Source: Shimia sp051201625 (GTDB taxonomy: Bacteria > Pseudomonadota > Alphaproteobacteria > Rhodobacterales > Rhodobacteraceae). From it: 64,000 nucleotides of DNA. Position 1 is the first letter of the stretch; the number at the start of each line of letters is the position of its first letter. The notes beneath the pieces are model-generated. The model saw only the letters and a program-made list of their open reading frames with translations. It did not search any database and was not told where the DNA came from. Shown one piece after another: positions 51,850 through 60,861 of the stretch. Position numbers and translations under genes: made by a program. Location of the stretch: the NCBI RefSeq assembly GCF_051201625.1, contig NZ_CP179203.1, positions 744,001 through 808,000 on the forward strand, given 5' to 3'.

Positions 51850-54762
51850 TCAGCGCAGTTCGGCCAATTTATCCAAGGCAGCCTGAAGTTTGGCTTCTTC
51901 CTCTTCCCGTGCGGCCAGGTTGGCACGTGCTTCCTCAACCACTTCCTTTGGAGCTGAGGCGACAAATTTTGGATTATTCAGCCGCCCCCGCAGGCCACCA
52001 AGTTCCTTGGCAAGCTTGCCAAGCGTCTTTTCCAGACGCGCTTTCTCGGCGTCGATGTCAATAATATCAGCCAGCGGTAATCCAAAGCTGCCCCCTTCAA
52101 CCGCAACAGTGATTGATCCTTTGGGGAATTCGGAGGCCTCGGTGAGGCTATCTATACGGGCTAGTTTCATGATAAGTGCTTGGTTTCGATCCCAAGCGTT
52201 GCGCCCGGCGTCGTCAAGCTCGCTGACCAGCATTGGAATTTTCAGACCCGCTGGAACATGCATTTGCGCGCGAGCCGATCTGACATTGTCAATTACTGAG
52301 ATCACCCAGTTCATCTCGCGGTCTGCAGAGCGGTCGACAAAATCGTTGGCTTGATAAGAGGGCCACTCGGCATGCACTAACATGGAGTCGCGATTGCCAA
52401 GGTTGCCCCAAAGCTCTTCTGTGATGAAGGGCATTATTGGATGTAGCAAGATCAGACATTGATCAATAACCCATCGCATTGTTGCCTTGGTTTCAGCCAC
52501 AACCGCGGGATCATCAGACGCAAAGAGCGGCTTAGAGAACTCTAAGTACCAGTCGCAGACTTTACCCCAAACAAAGGCATAAAGTGCGCTCGCTGCGTCA
52601 TTGAACCGATATCCCGCGAGTGCCTCATCTACAATTTCGCGAACTTTTGCAGTTTCTCCGATGATCCACTTGTTGGCGGTTTGCACTTGGTCGCCATGAC
52701 GACGGTCTAACGAGGATATTACATCGGTTGCAAAAACACCGTTCATTTCTGCAAAGCGGGCTGCATTCCAGAGCTTAGTGCCGAAATTTCGATATCCTGC
52801 AATTCGCTGCATATCGAGCTTTAGTACGCCACCGAGTGCGGCCATGGCCGCTGAGGAAAACCGCAATGCATCGGCGCCGTATTCATCAATGATCTCCAAA
52901 GGGTCCATCACGTTGCCCGTGGATTTGGACATTTTCTTACCTTTCGCGTCTCGCACTAGGCCGTGCAAATAGACTGTATTGAAAGGCACCTCATCGACCA
53001 CGGCAAGTTGCATCATGATCATGCGTGCAACCCAGAAAAAGATGATGTCTTGTCCAGTGATTAGATCGGATGTTGGAAAATACTTTGACATCTCGGGCGT
53101 GGTATCGGGCCAGCCAAGAGTTCCGATCGGCCAAAGACCAGAAGAGAACCAAGTATCGAGTACATCAGGATCACGCGTGAGAGTGACGCCGTCACCAGCT
53201 TTAAGCTGGGCTTCCTTCTCAGTTGCAGCGCAATACTGGTTGCCGTCCGCGTCAAACCACACTGGGATCTGATGTCCCCACCAAAGTTGACGTGAGATAC
53301 ACCACGGCTCGATGTTGTCCAGCCAGTTGAAATACACCTTTTCACCGCTTTCTGGCAAGATTTTTATGTCACCATTACGAACGGCGGCCAGCGCGGGCCC
53401 GACAACCTTTTTGGCATCCACGAACCACTGGTCGGTCAACATTGGCTCAATCACAACCTTCGAACGGTCGCCAAAGGGCTGCATGATTGGCTTGTTTTCG
53501 ATGAGAGCTCGCAGCACCTCTATGGAGCCATCTGGCCCTTCTTCAGTGACGCTGTGCATCACAGCAAGTCCCTCGTTAGTGATCTGTTCGACCACAAGCT
53601 GCCGGGCCTCGAACCGATCCAGTCCTCGCAATTCGTCCGGGACGAGGTTGATCGCGTCGGCTTCGCTCTCTGTGAGTGTCGTGTTGCTTTCAGCTACGGC
53701 CATTGCGGTCTTTGAGTCTGTGGCATAAGCGTTGCCGTCGGCGCGCATTCGGCCGCTGGCATCCATCAAACGATACATTGGAATGCCAGCACGGCGGGCG
53801 ACTTGATAGTCGTTGAAGTCATGCGCGCCAGTGATCTTCACTGCTCCCGAACCAAAATCTGGATCGGGATATTCATCGGTGATTATTGGGATCAGGCGAC
53901 GATGTTGCGTTGGGCCAACTGGAATTTCGCAAAGTGTGCCGACAATAGGGGCATAACGTTCGTCCGACGGGTGCACGGCCACAGCACCGTCGCCCAGCAT
54001 GGTCTCTGGTCGCGTGGTTGCAATCGAAATGTAGTCACGTTCCTCCTTGAGGATCACGTTGCCGTCTTCGTCCTTCTCGACATAGGTATAAGTTGCTCCA
54101 CCAGCGAGTGGATATTTGAAGTGCCACATGTGGCCTGGCACCTCCAGGTTTTCGACTTCTAGGTCGGAGATCGCTGTTTCGAAATGTGGGTCCCAGTTGA
54201 CGAGACGTTTTCCGCGATAGATCAGACCCTTGTCGTACATATCGACAAAAACCTTGAGAACGGCATCATGAAAATTGCCGTGTGCCTCGTCCTTTGGAGC
54301 GCCCGGTGCGCCGGACATGGTAAAGGCGGTACGCGAAAAATCACAGGAAGCACCTAGACGCTTTAGCTGGTTGATAATGGTGCCACCAGACTGAGCTTTC
54401 CACTCCCAAACTTTCTCCAGGAATTTGTCACGCCCCAGTTCTCGGCGGGAAGGCTGCTGCTCTTCAGCCAGCTTGCGTTCAACCACCATTTGGGTAGCGA
54501 TCCCGGCATGATCGGTGCCAGGCTGCCAAAGAGTGTCATAGCCCTGCATTCGCTTCCAGCGCATCAAAATGTCCTGCAAGGTGTTATTGAACGCATGCCC
54601 CATATGGAGGACGCCCGTCACATTGGGTGGAGGGATCATAATGCAGTAAGTCGACGCGCCAGGCTTTGCATTTGCGCCCGCCGTAAAGCATCCTGCCTTC
54701 TCCCAGGCATCGTACAGCCGAATTTCGGCCTCGGCTGCGTTAAACGTCTTTTCCATCGGCAT
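51850..54762 (-). CDS. valS: Valyl-tRNA synthetase
   Basis: 970 residues, full length. Class I signatures are PNVTGVLHMGHAF (47-59, HIGH-type) and GKKMSKSTGN (about 605-614, KMSKS). The editing domain is present (AIATTRPETMLGDGAVAVHP-type segment) and the C-terminal coiled coil is seen at KARLEKTLGKLAKELGG. ATG 54762 with AAGGA eight bases upstream gives MPMEKTFNAAEAE; the frame is open 27 codons further without support. In related bacteria valS lies next to the PopZ-like gene; here it is 8 kb away on the other strand. Confidence 0.97.
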   Translation of the reverse strand: MPMEKTFNAAEAEIRLYDAWEKAGCFTAGANAKPGASTYCIMIPPPNVTGVLHMGHAFNNTLQDILMRWKRMQGYDTLWQPGTDHAGIATQMVVERKLAEEQQPSRRELGRDKFLEKVWEWKAQSGGTIINQLKRLGASCDFSRTAFTMSGAPGAPKDEAHGNFHDAVLKVFVDMYDKGLIYRGKRLVNWDPHFETAISDLEVENLEVPGHMWHFKYPLAGGATYTYVEKDEDGNVILKEERDYISIATTRPETMLGDGAVAVHPSDERYAPIVGTLCEIPVGPTQHRRLIPIITDEYPDPDFGSGAVKITGAHDFNDYQVARRAGIPMYRLMDASGRMRADGNAYATDSKTAMAVAESNTTLTESEADAINLVPDELRGLDRFEARQLVVEQITNEGLAVMHSVTEEGPDGSIEVLRALIENKPIMQPFGDRSKVVIEPMLTDQWFVDAKKVVGPALAAVRNGDIKILPESGEKVYFNWLDNIEPWCISRQLWWGHQIPVWFDADGNQYCAATEKEAQLKAGDGVTLTRDPDVLDTWFSSGLWPIGTLGWPDTTPEMSKYFPTSDLITGQDIIFFWVARMIMMQLAVVDEVPFNTVYLHGLVRDAKGKKMSKSTGNVMDPLEIIDEYGADALRFSSAAMAALGGVLKLDMQRIAGYRNFGTKLWNAARFAEMNGVFATDVISSLDRRHGDQVQTANKWIIGETAKVREIVDEALAGYRFNDAASALYAFVWGKVCDWYLEFSKPLFASDDPAVVAETKATMRWVIDQCLILLHPIMPFITEELWGNLGNRDSMLVHAEWPSYQANDFVDRSADREMNWVISVIDNVRSARAQMHVPAGLKIPMLVSELDDAGRNAWDRNQALIMKLARIDSLTEASEFPKGSITVAVEGGSFGLPLADIIDIDAEKARLEKTLGKLAKELGGLRGRLNNPKFVASAPKEVVEEARANLAAREEEEAKLQAALDKLAELR

Positions 54763-55475
54763 GTGGCTTTTCCTTTTGTCGTCGCGGGATGCTCTATCGA
54801 ATGCGAGGGCAAAGGGGAAGCCGCACATTAATCCTTTTTTCAAGAGTTGTTTTCCTCAGATGTTTACGAGGTCGCTGATCTTTAACTGATGGAGCAAATA
54901 CGAGGCGATAGAGGGTGCTTGCCCATTTTTAAAAACCTTCTGTGTTTACTGGTAAAACAGGACATGAGGCTGGCTGTCGACCCGAGCAGCTTGAAGTCAC
55001 GCTGCTGCGGCCGAAGCTGCGATGTCCGTCATCAAACCAAGCGTGCCATGTACTGGGCATGTGGTCGTTAACTTGTCGGCCTTTGAGAACTCTCGGCCCG
55101 AAAACTTCATCCCTCGATGGTAAGTGAAAGCGAAGAATAGTATTTCGTAAATGGCTGTGCCGCCATCAACTGCAAACATGGACCTGACCAATTCGAACAC
55201 TTTTACAAGGCTTTGATCGCAGGAATATCTCGTCGGATAAAGATCTAAAAGAGCCGTATTTTGATTGCTCTTGGGTTTAATAAAGCGCTGTAATATCGGT
55301 TGCCCGTCCATGTAATCGCAATGTCATTTATGTCTGCCGACGATAAGTCAGGATGGTCCAAAATGCGTGAGCCACGAGACAGTTTCATTGTACAGTCTTT
55401 TAAAGATCATTGCGTCAATCTGAGACCTTAGATTACAAATTACGAAAATCGCTAAACACAGCATAAGGAAAGTGA
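54763..55475. other. Intergenic region between valS and the dehydrogenase gene
   Basis: 713 bases with divergent promoter regions expected. A 104-codon minus-strand frame (54997-55311) is open but lacks a ribosome binding site and family. No RNA or repeat recognised. Confidence 0.5.
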
Positions 55476-56348
55476 ATGCAAACACAAATCGCGTTTTTGG
55501 GAACTGGACTAATGGGTGCACCTATGGTGCGGAAGCTTCTGGATCATAATTTTGAGGTCCATGTTTGGAACCGGACTTTGTCAAAGGCAAAAGCGCTGGT
55601 TGGGCAGGGGGCTGTGCTTGCAGCATCCCCGCAAAACGCAATTGAGGATGCGGATGTTGTTATCTCGATGTTAAGTGACGGTGTCGCTACTGGAACGCTA
55701 GTCGAGTCATCAACCCCCAAAAAAAGATCATTGTGGATTGATATGAGTTCCACAAAACCAAGCGAAGCCCGCGCGCAATACAAATACCTTGCTAACATTG
55801 GCGTTGCGCATCTGGATGCACCGGTGTCTGGCGGCGTCAAAGGTGCGGAAAACGGATCATTGGCGATCATGGTGGGTGGCGATCCCGTGCCGTTTGACTC
55901 CGCCAACGCTATTTTGACGGCTATGGGTCGCGCAGTTCATGTGGGGCCAGCAGGTGCGGGTCAGCTTGCAAAACTATCAAACCAGGCGATCGTGGCCGTG
56001 ACTATTGGGGCTGTCGCAGAGGCGATGATGTTTTTACAAGAAAATGGTGCAGACCCCAATGCTGTAAGACAAGCCTTAAAAGGCGGTTTTGCCGACAGTA
56101 TTATTCTGCAAATGCATGGTCAGCGCATGACCGAAGGCAACTTTGTGCCAGGCGGCCTGTCCAAGTTGCAGCTCAAAGACTTGGTTAATGTCATGGAAGA
56201 AGCCACAGGTGCTGGGTTGACCTTACCCTTGGTTCAAAATGTCTTTGAACGATTTAATCGGCTTTGTAATGAAATGGATGGCGGTGATCTTGATCACTCA
56301 GCGATTTTTCTAGAGCTTGCTGAGCGCAACAAGCTCAAAGGAATATAA
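55476..56348 (+). CDS. 3-hydroxyisobutyrate dehydrogenase-family enzyme (LtnD/GlxR-like)
   Basis: 290 residues. NAD(P)-binding GTGLMGAPM (9-17), substrate motif DAPVSGGVKGAENGSL (about 112-127) and the catalytic Lys in LAKLSNQAIV (about 167). The family reduces or oxidises short 3-hydroxyacids (3-hydroxyisobutyrate, tartronate semialdehyde, threonate). Its pairing with the following D-erythronate dehydrogenase-like gene favours an L-threonate/erythronate role. AGGAAAGTG precedes the ATG. Confidence 0.87.
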   Translation: MQTQIAFLGTGLMGAPMVRKLLDHNFEVHVWNRTLSKAKALVGQGAVLAASPQNAIEDADVVISMLSDGVATGTLVESSTPKKRSLWIDMSSTKPSEARAQYKYLANIGVAHLDAPVSGGVKGAENGSLAIMVGGDPVPFDSANAILTAMGRAVHVGPAGAGQLAKLSNQAIVAVTIGAVAEAMMFLQENGADPNAVRQALKGGFADSIILQMHGQRMTEGNFVPGGLSKLQLKDLVNVMEEATGAGLTLPLVQNVFERFNRLCNEMDGGDLDHSAIFLELAERNKLKGI

Positions 56349-56349
56349 C

Positions 56350-57327
56350 GTGACAAAAATCCTACTTGTCGGTGGCGGTGGCATGATAGGTCAAAAGATC
56401 GCGCACCAGTTAGCCGAAAGTGGTTTGCCGGGGCAAACGGTTACCAAAGTCACGCTGTTTGACCTTTTCGTTCCGGTCCATGGTCCACCGCACGACGCTG
56501 CAATCGTCGGTGGTCTGAACGATCAAGCGCTTGTGGTTCAGGCGATATCAGACCGCCCCGATGTGATCATTCTACTGGCGGCCGCTGTATCAGGCGAGGC
56601 TGAGCAAGACTTCAGTATGGGCTGGCGGGTAAACACGGTAGACATGTGGTCATTCCTAGAAGCAATTCGGATGGCGAACCAGGCAGATGGATATTGCCCC
56701 CGTGTAATTTTTGCATCTTCGGTAGCTGTCTTCGGTGGTCCACTACCCGGAGTAATCCCTGACGACTTCCATTGCGCACCGCAAAGCTCTTACGGAAACC
56801 AAAAAGTCGTAGGTGAAATGTACATCAGCGACTATAGCCGCAAGGGATACATTGATGGTCTCTCGCTTCGATTGCCAACCATTACTGTACGGCCAGGCAA
56901 AGCTAACAAAGCGGCATCGTCATGCTTTTCAGGGATCATCCGCGAACCTTTGAATGGTCAAGAAGCGATCCTGCCGCTACCAGATACAACGGAACATATT
57001 CATGCCTCCCCCCGCGCCGCAGCTGGCTTTTTTCGCCATGCAGCAACTTTAAACACGTCACTTCTTAAGGGTGTTCGTGCGATTACAATGCCCGGCGTGT
57101 CTTGCACAATTGCAGAACAGATCAGTGCGCTCAGAGCGGTTGCGGGAGATAATGTTATAGCGCGGATCAAACGTGTCGAAGATCCGGCCGTTGCCAAAAT
57201 CGTTGAGACTTGGCCACGTGCATTCGAAGCCAAGCGTGCACACGCCCTAGGTTTCAAGGCTGAAGAAACATTTGCTGAGGTGCTTGCGGTTTATCTTGAA
57301 GACGAGGGTATAAAGCCACGCGCATAA
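56350..57327 (+). CDS. denD: D-erythronate dehydrogenase-like SDR
   Basis: 325 residues. Rossmann GGGGMIGQK (7-15), conserved FASSVAVFGGPLPGVIPDD and the catalytic YGNQK (about 150-154). This is the DenD pattern: an extended SDR oxidising D-erythronate to 2-oxo-tetronate. GTG start with AAAGGA eight bases upstream, directly after the dehydrogenase gene (1 base), hence one operon. The kinase (OtnK/DenK) and isomerases of the pathway are not in the window, and the regulator and transporter behind it are decayed. Confidence 0.85.
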   Translation: MTKILLVGGGGMIGQKIAHQLAESGLPGQTVTKVTLFDLFVPVHGPPHDAAIVGGLNDQALVVQAISDRPDVIILLAAAVSGEAEQDFSMGWRVNTVDMWSFLEAIRMANQADGYCPRVIFASSVAVFGGPLPGVIPDDFHCAPQSSYGNQKVVGEMYISDYSRKGYIDGLSLRLPTITVRPGKANKAASSCFSGIIREPLNGQEAILPLPDTTEHIHASPRAAAGFFRHAATLNTSLLKGVRAITMPGVSCTIAEQISALRAVAGDNVIARIKRVEDPAVAKIVETWPRAFEAKRAHALGFKAEETFAEVLAVYLEDEGIKPRA

Positions 57328-57424
57328 CTGCGCCTTATAAATTCTTTCATTTTAGAAAAAAATATATGCAGTCAGTATTTTTGAGGAAGCATTTTGAGTT
57401 GCCGTTGTCACCGTTAGGTCCGTC

Positions 57425-58017
57425 CACCACCACGTATACGAACAAGTATGCGAGATGACAGTTAGCGGCGTTTGGGAGCCGGGTGCACGGGTTGATCTAA
57501 ATCTGATAACTGCCAAATTTAGGGTCAGCAAAACGCACTTCAATGAGGCTGCTCAGATGCTCGTCCAAGAAAGCGCTGACGTTCAAATCGAGAAGTGGAA
57601 CGTTCGTCAACGCTTTGAACATGGACGAAACTGAAATGATCTCTGATTTTCGCTTTGCTCTTCAAGTGGGCGCTGCTGAAGCTGTGGTAAAAAACGTGAA
57701 CGATAAGGTGTTGCCGTCAGTCACGAAAATAAATGAAAAAGTTAATGAGGTTTTGTCCAAAGATGCGCTGGAGCGACGTTGCAAATTTCTGGACCTTGAT
57801 GGCGGTTGTCCGTGACCAAATAATCGCTGCGTGTGGAAATTATTTGATCATCGACCACTACCGTCAGGTAAATTCTCTGTCGGATGTGTCGCGCGCTCGG
57901 CGCAAGTTCACAGCAGAGGAGTATCAAGCGGCTTTGGGCGATCACAATGCGGTTCTAACAGCGCTTAAAGCTGGCGATGTAGAAACTTTTCGCAGCGCTT
58001 GCAGCAAGCATATTTAA
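57425..58017 (+). pseudogene. GntR/FadR-type regulator, decayed by frameshifts
   Basis: Three successive frames carry pieces of one GntR regulator. The first has the HTH wing region (SGVWEPGARVDLNLITAKF then RVSKTHFNEAAQMLVQE). The second has RSGTFVNALNMDETEMISDF, with the first FCD helix. The third has HYRQVNSLSDVSRARRKF then DHNAVLTALKAGDVETFRSA, the end of the FCD domain. At least two frameshifts separate them (near 57560-57580 and near 57760). Such regulators normally control the adjacent sugar-acid genes, so the denD operon may have lost its control. Confidence 0.8.
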
Positions 58018-58368
58018 AATGCAAAGGCCAAAATGTTCCTGGCACTAGATCGGGCAGTCGACTAGAAAAGAGAGTCTGCTGTGAGTACAGTGGCCTTTCT
58101 AACTGCAATGTTTTACGGGTTAGTTGGTAAGAAGACCGATCTTTGTAACGAAAGCAAAGTGAGCCTCTAGAGAGATCTTGCGGCCATCCAATTTTCCTCG
58201 GTGTTTTGCCATTTATCGGGTTTCAAATTCTGGGCGTTATTCTGGTTTTCACTTTCCCGCAAATTGCCTTGTTCCTGCCGTCGCTATGAGTTGTGTTGCA
58301 AACAAAAAATGCCTACCTCAGGCTGGATGTGGGGCATCTGCATGTTGCCATTACTGCGTACCCGGTGG
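58018..58368. other. Region between GntR pseudogene and HD gene
   Basis: 351 bases. Apart from the DctM remnant (58191-58289) it holds no supported feature. Confidence 0.55.
58191..58289 (+). pseudogene. TRAP transporter large permease (DctM) C-terminal remnant
   Basis: The frame reads FLGVLPFIGFQILGVILVFT and then FPQIALFLPSL before a stop. This is the closing membrane segment of DctM-type TRAP permeases (family end: PF...FPQIxLWLPxL). The rest of the gene is absent. It probably once imported the four-carbon acid substrate of the neighbouring dehydrogenases. Confidence 0.65.
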
Positions 58369-58995
58369 TCAGGTCAGGAGACGCTTTTCGGCGATGTTGG
58401 CATCGGTCAGGGGAACACGCTGTCCGACTCGAATTACGTCGGGATTGTAAGGTTCACGCTCAAAAACTTCGCGCACCAAAGGTGCAAAGAACTCGAGCGG
58501 CAACCCCGGATAATTGGGATCAAAGCTGGCCTGATCCCATCGTTCACAAAACGTTACATTGTCCTCAAAATAGGTATGTCCTCGATGGCGCTCCCTCTTA
58601 TTTTGATTAAAACCCTCTAAATGCTGCCCGTAATACAGCATTTGAAAATCACCATGCGTTTGCACCACCCAGGTGCATTGTTCGCGCACAAATGGTTTTA
58701 AGATTGAGGCGGCATATTCATCATGATTGTAGGGTGCATAGATGTCGCCTATGTCATGCAGAAGCGCAGAAACGACCCAATCTACGTCTGCCCCATCTCG
58801 CCATGCCCGCGTCGCTGATTGGATTGAGTGCTCCAACCGTGTCACTTGATAGCCAGACAGGCTTTCATCCAGATCAACCAGTGCCGACAGTAGTCTATCG
58901 GCGGTTTGTTTAGTGTGATTAATTTCATGAGCGGTAAGGAATTCATACTCTTCTTTAGTGCCGTCCTTCATCTGTGTGAACTGTACCTTATCCAT
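58369..58995 (-). CDS. HD-domain protein of the PhnZ/inositol-oxygenase-like type
   Basis: 208 residues. Metal-ligand segments are RLEHSIQSATRAW (about 54-66), ALLHDIGDIYAPYNHDEYAA and VVQTHGDFQMLYYGQHLEGF. The spacing H...HD...H...D matches HD-fold mixed-valence di-iron oxygenases such as PhnZ/TmpB (phosphonate oxidation) and MIOX more than classic phosphohydrolases. A trailing TYFEDNVTFCERWDQASFD has the family's WD-type ending. The substrate cannot be told; no phosphonate genes are in the window. It is a lone minus-strand gene with the stop towards the TRAP remnant. Confidence 0.78.
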   Translation of the reverse strand: MDKVQFTQMKDGTKEEYEFLTAHEINHTKQTADRLLSALVDLDESLSGYQVTRLEHSIQSATRAWRDGADVDWVVSALLHDIGDIYAPYNHDEYAASILKPFVREQCTWVVQTHGDFQMLYYGQHLEGFNQNKRERHRGHTYFEDNVTFCERWDQASFDPNYPGLPLEFFAPLVREVFEREPYNPDVIRVGQRVPLTDANIAEKRLLT

Positions 58996-59112
58996 GATGC
59001 TTTTAGACCTCTATTTTTGTGCATGTTTTTGTCCAAATTCATGGTCAAACGGACCGGAATTTTTAAGAAAATGCAAGAGCTTCTGAGTTGGTCTGAAGCG
59101 GACTGGGCTAAG

Positions 59113-59577
59113 TTAACTGCGAGATCGACTGACTTTTACACTGAGATGTATTAAACTTTCCGAGCTGCGTACGCCTTTTGCTTCACCAATTTTATCCAGC
59201 GTTTCATCCAGTTCACTGGTCGTGTCGGCACCTATTGTGACGATAAGATCAACCCTGCCTGAACACGTAAAAACCGTTTGGACTGCTGGAAGTGTTTTGA
59301 GTCTTTGCAAAACGGCCGGACCGGCGCGCGGCTCGATCGAGACGAGGGCGGTTGCCTGAATGCGTGGTCGTGCGTGATCACCGAGTGTGACCGTATATCC
59401 ACGGATTGAGCCATTTCGCTCAAGGCGATCGATGCGCGCTTGCACTGTCGTGCGGGCTAAGCCGAGTTGACGGGCCAAGGTAACCACCGGCGCGCGGGCA
59501 TTTTCTGCTAGCAATGAGATCAGCCGATCGTCTATTTCGTCAATTTGTATCATATTATCATCATTTTGTATGAACAT
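59113..59577 (-). CDS. Lrp/AsnC-family transcriptional regulator
   Basis: 154 residues (146 from the alternative ATG at 59553, which begins MIQIDEIDDRLISLLAENAR). HTH with LARQLGLARTTVQARIDRLE at about 40-59, then the RAM/AsnC ligand domain with GRVDLIVTIGADTTSELDE. It is divergent from the decarboxylase-like gene, with about 80 bases between them, so it probably regulates it in response to an amino acid. The start is uncertain as neither ATG has a good ribosome binding site. Confidence 0.9.
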   Translation of the reverse strand: MFIQNDDNMIQIDEIDDRLISLLAENARAPVVTLARQLGLARTTVQARIDRLERNGSIRGYTVTLGDHARPRIQATALVSIEPRAGPAVLQRLKTLPAVQTVFTCSGRVDLIVTIGADTTSELDETLDKIGEAKGVRSSESLIHLSVKVSRSRS

Positions 59578-59656
59578 ACCCTACTTAATCTCAAAATGAC
59601 GAGTGAAATCTTCCTATTATTGATCTCATAGTGGGGGAAACGAAAGTGAGGTAGAC

Positions 59657-60787
59657 ATGCGCAACCAACCAGCACTGTGGCACTCACCTAGCTGGCATCT
59701 CAAAAAGTTTCGCCCGGATGAGCCTGTATTGTACTTCGCGCCTGATGTGCTGCATGCCACGGCGAGACGTTTTCAGACTGGGTTTGACGGCCTTGTAACC
59801 TATGCTGCCAAGGCCAACGATACTGCGGTGGTTCTCGATAATTTAGTGGGTGCGGGTATTGCAGCATTCGATGTTGCGTCGCCACGCGAGATGTGGCGCG
59901 TCCGAGAAGCGAAAGCGGACGCTATCTTGCACTATCACAATCCAGTACGGTCTGCTGCGGAGATTAAAAGTGGCATTGCGTATGGAGTTGCGAGCTGGTC
60001 GGTTGATTGTCTACACGAATTGAAAAAACTCAACGACGCACCAAGAAGTAACACTGAAATTTCTGTACGTATGCGGTTACCTGTCGCCGGGGCGGCCTAC
60101 GATTTTGGGGGTAAATTTGGGGCAGACCCAGATCAAACTGTGGAGCTATTGCAGATGTCGCATCAGATGGGCTTCGCGACGTCCCTGACTTTCCACCCAG
60201 GAACGCAATGCAGTGATCCACAGGCCTGGGCTGTATACGTTAAAGAAGCTGCGGAAGTCGCCCGGCGCGCTCGAGTAACGCTGCAGAGATTAAACGTGGG
60301 TGGTGGCTTTGCGGCACACAGATCGGGATTGGCCCCAGATCTTGAGGCTATTTTTGACCGTATTGCGAGTGAAGCTTTGGGCGCTTTTGGACCCAAAATG
60401 CCTGCGCTCGTTTGTGAACCGGGGCGTGCGATGGTAGCTGAAGCCTTTACGCTTGCGGTCCGGGTTAAAGCGCGACGCGAGAATGGCCTGTTCTTAAATG
60501 ACGGTGTTTATGGCGCTTTAACTGAGTGGCGCGACATTGGGTTACCGGATAGAATTTCAGTTGTAAAATCTGATGGAACAAACGTTACAGGAGCGACCAT
60601 GCCAATGGTGCTGTTTGGTCCAACTTGCGATAGTATCGACCAACTGGCCGAAAAAATGCCTCTTCCAGCAAATATTTCTGAAGGCGACTACGTGCTGATC
60701 CGGGCCATGGGTGCGTATTCTGCGTCGATCTCAACCGGGTTTAACGGATATGGGCGGCAAGAGATTGTGACCGTCGCCGACTTATGA
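59657..60787 (+). CDS. Type III PLP-dependent (ornithine/diaminopimelate decarboxylase-like) enzyme
   Basis: 376 residues of the alanine-racemase-fold decarboxylases. PLP lysine is K52 in TYAAKAN. Other family motifs are FHPGTQ, the glycine loop LNVGGGFAAH, EPGRAMV (about 253-259), and the active-site Cys in FGPTCDSID (about 324-332). Length fits eukaryotic-type ODC or lysine/ornithine decarboxylases, which make putrescine or cadaverine. A shorter specificity segment than classic ODC leaves the substrate open. It is divergent to an Lrp regulator. Confidence 0.9.
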   Translation: MRNQPALWHSPSWHLKKFRPDEPVLYFAPDVLHATARRFQTGFDGLVTYAAKANDTAVVLDNLVGAGIAAFDVASPREMWRVREAKADAILHYHNPVRSAAEIKSGIAYGVASWSVDCLHELKKLNDAPRSNTEISVRMRLPVAGAAYDFGGKFGADPDQTVELLQMSHQMGFATSLTFHPGTQCSDPQAWAVYVKEAAEVARRARVTLQRLNVGGGFAAHRSGLAPDLEAIFDRIASEALGAFGPKMPALVCEPGRAMVAEAFTLAVRVKARRENGLFLNDGVYGALTEWRDIGLPDRISVVKSDGTNVTGATMPMVLFGPTCDSIDQLAEKMPLPANISEGDYVLIRAMGAYSASISTGFNGYGRQEIVTVADL

Positions 60788-60861
60788 AACGTAGTACCTC
60801 TGGAAAAGTACTCGCCTCCGCCTACATCTGAGGCGAGACAACGCGCGTTAGAGGGAAGCAA

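Noticed and set aside
54997..55311. 104-codon minus-strand frame in the valS intergenic region
   Set aside because: No ribosome binding site, low-complexity alanine end, no family; not called.
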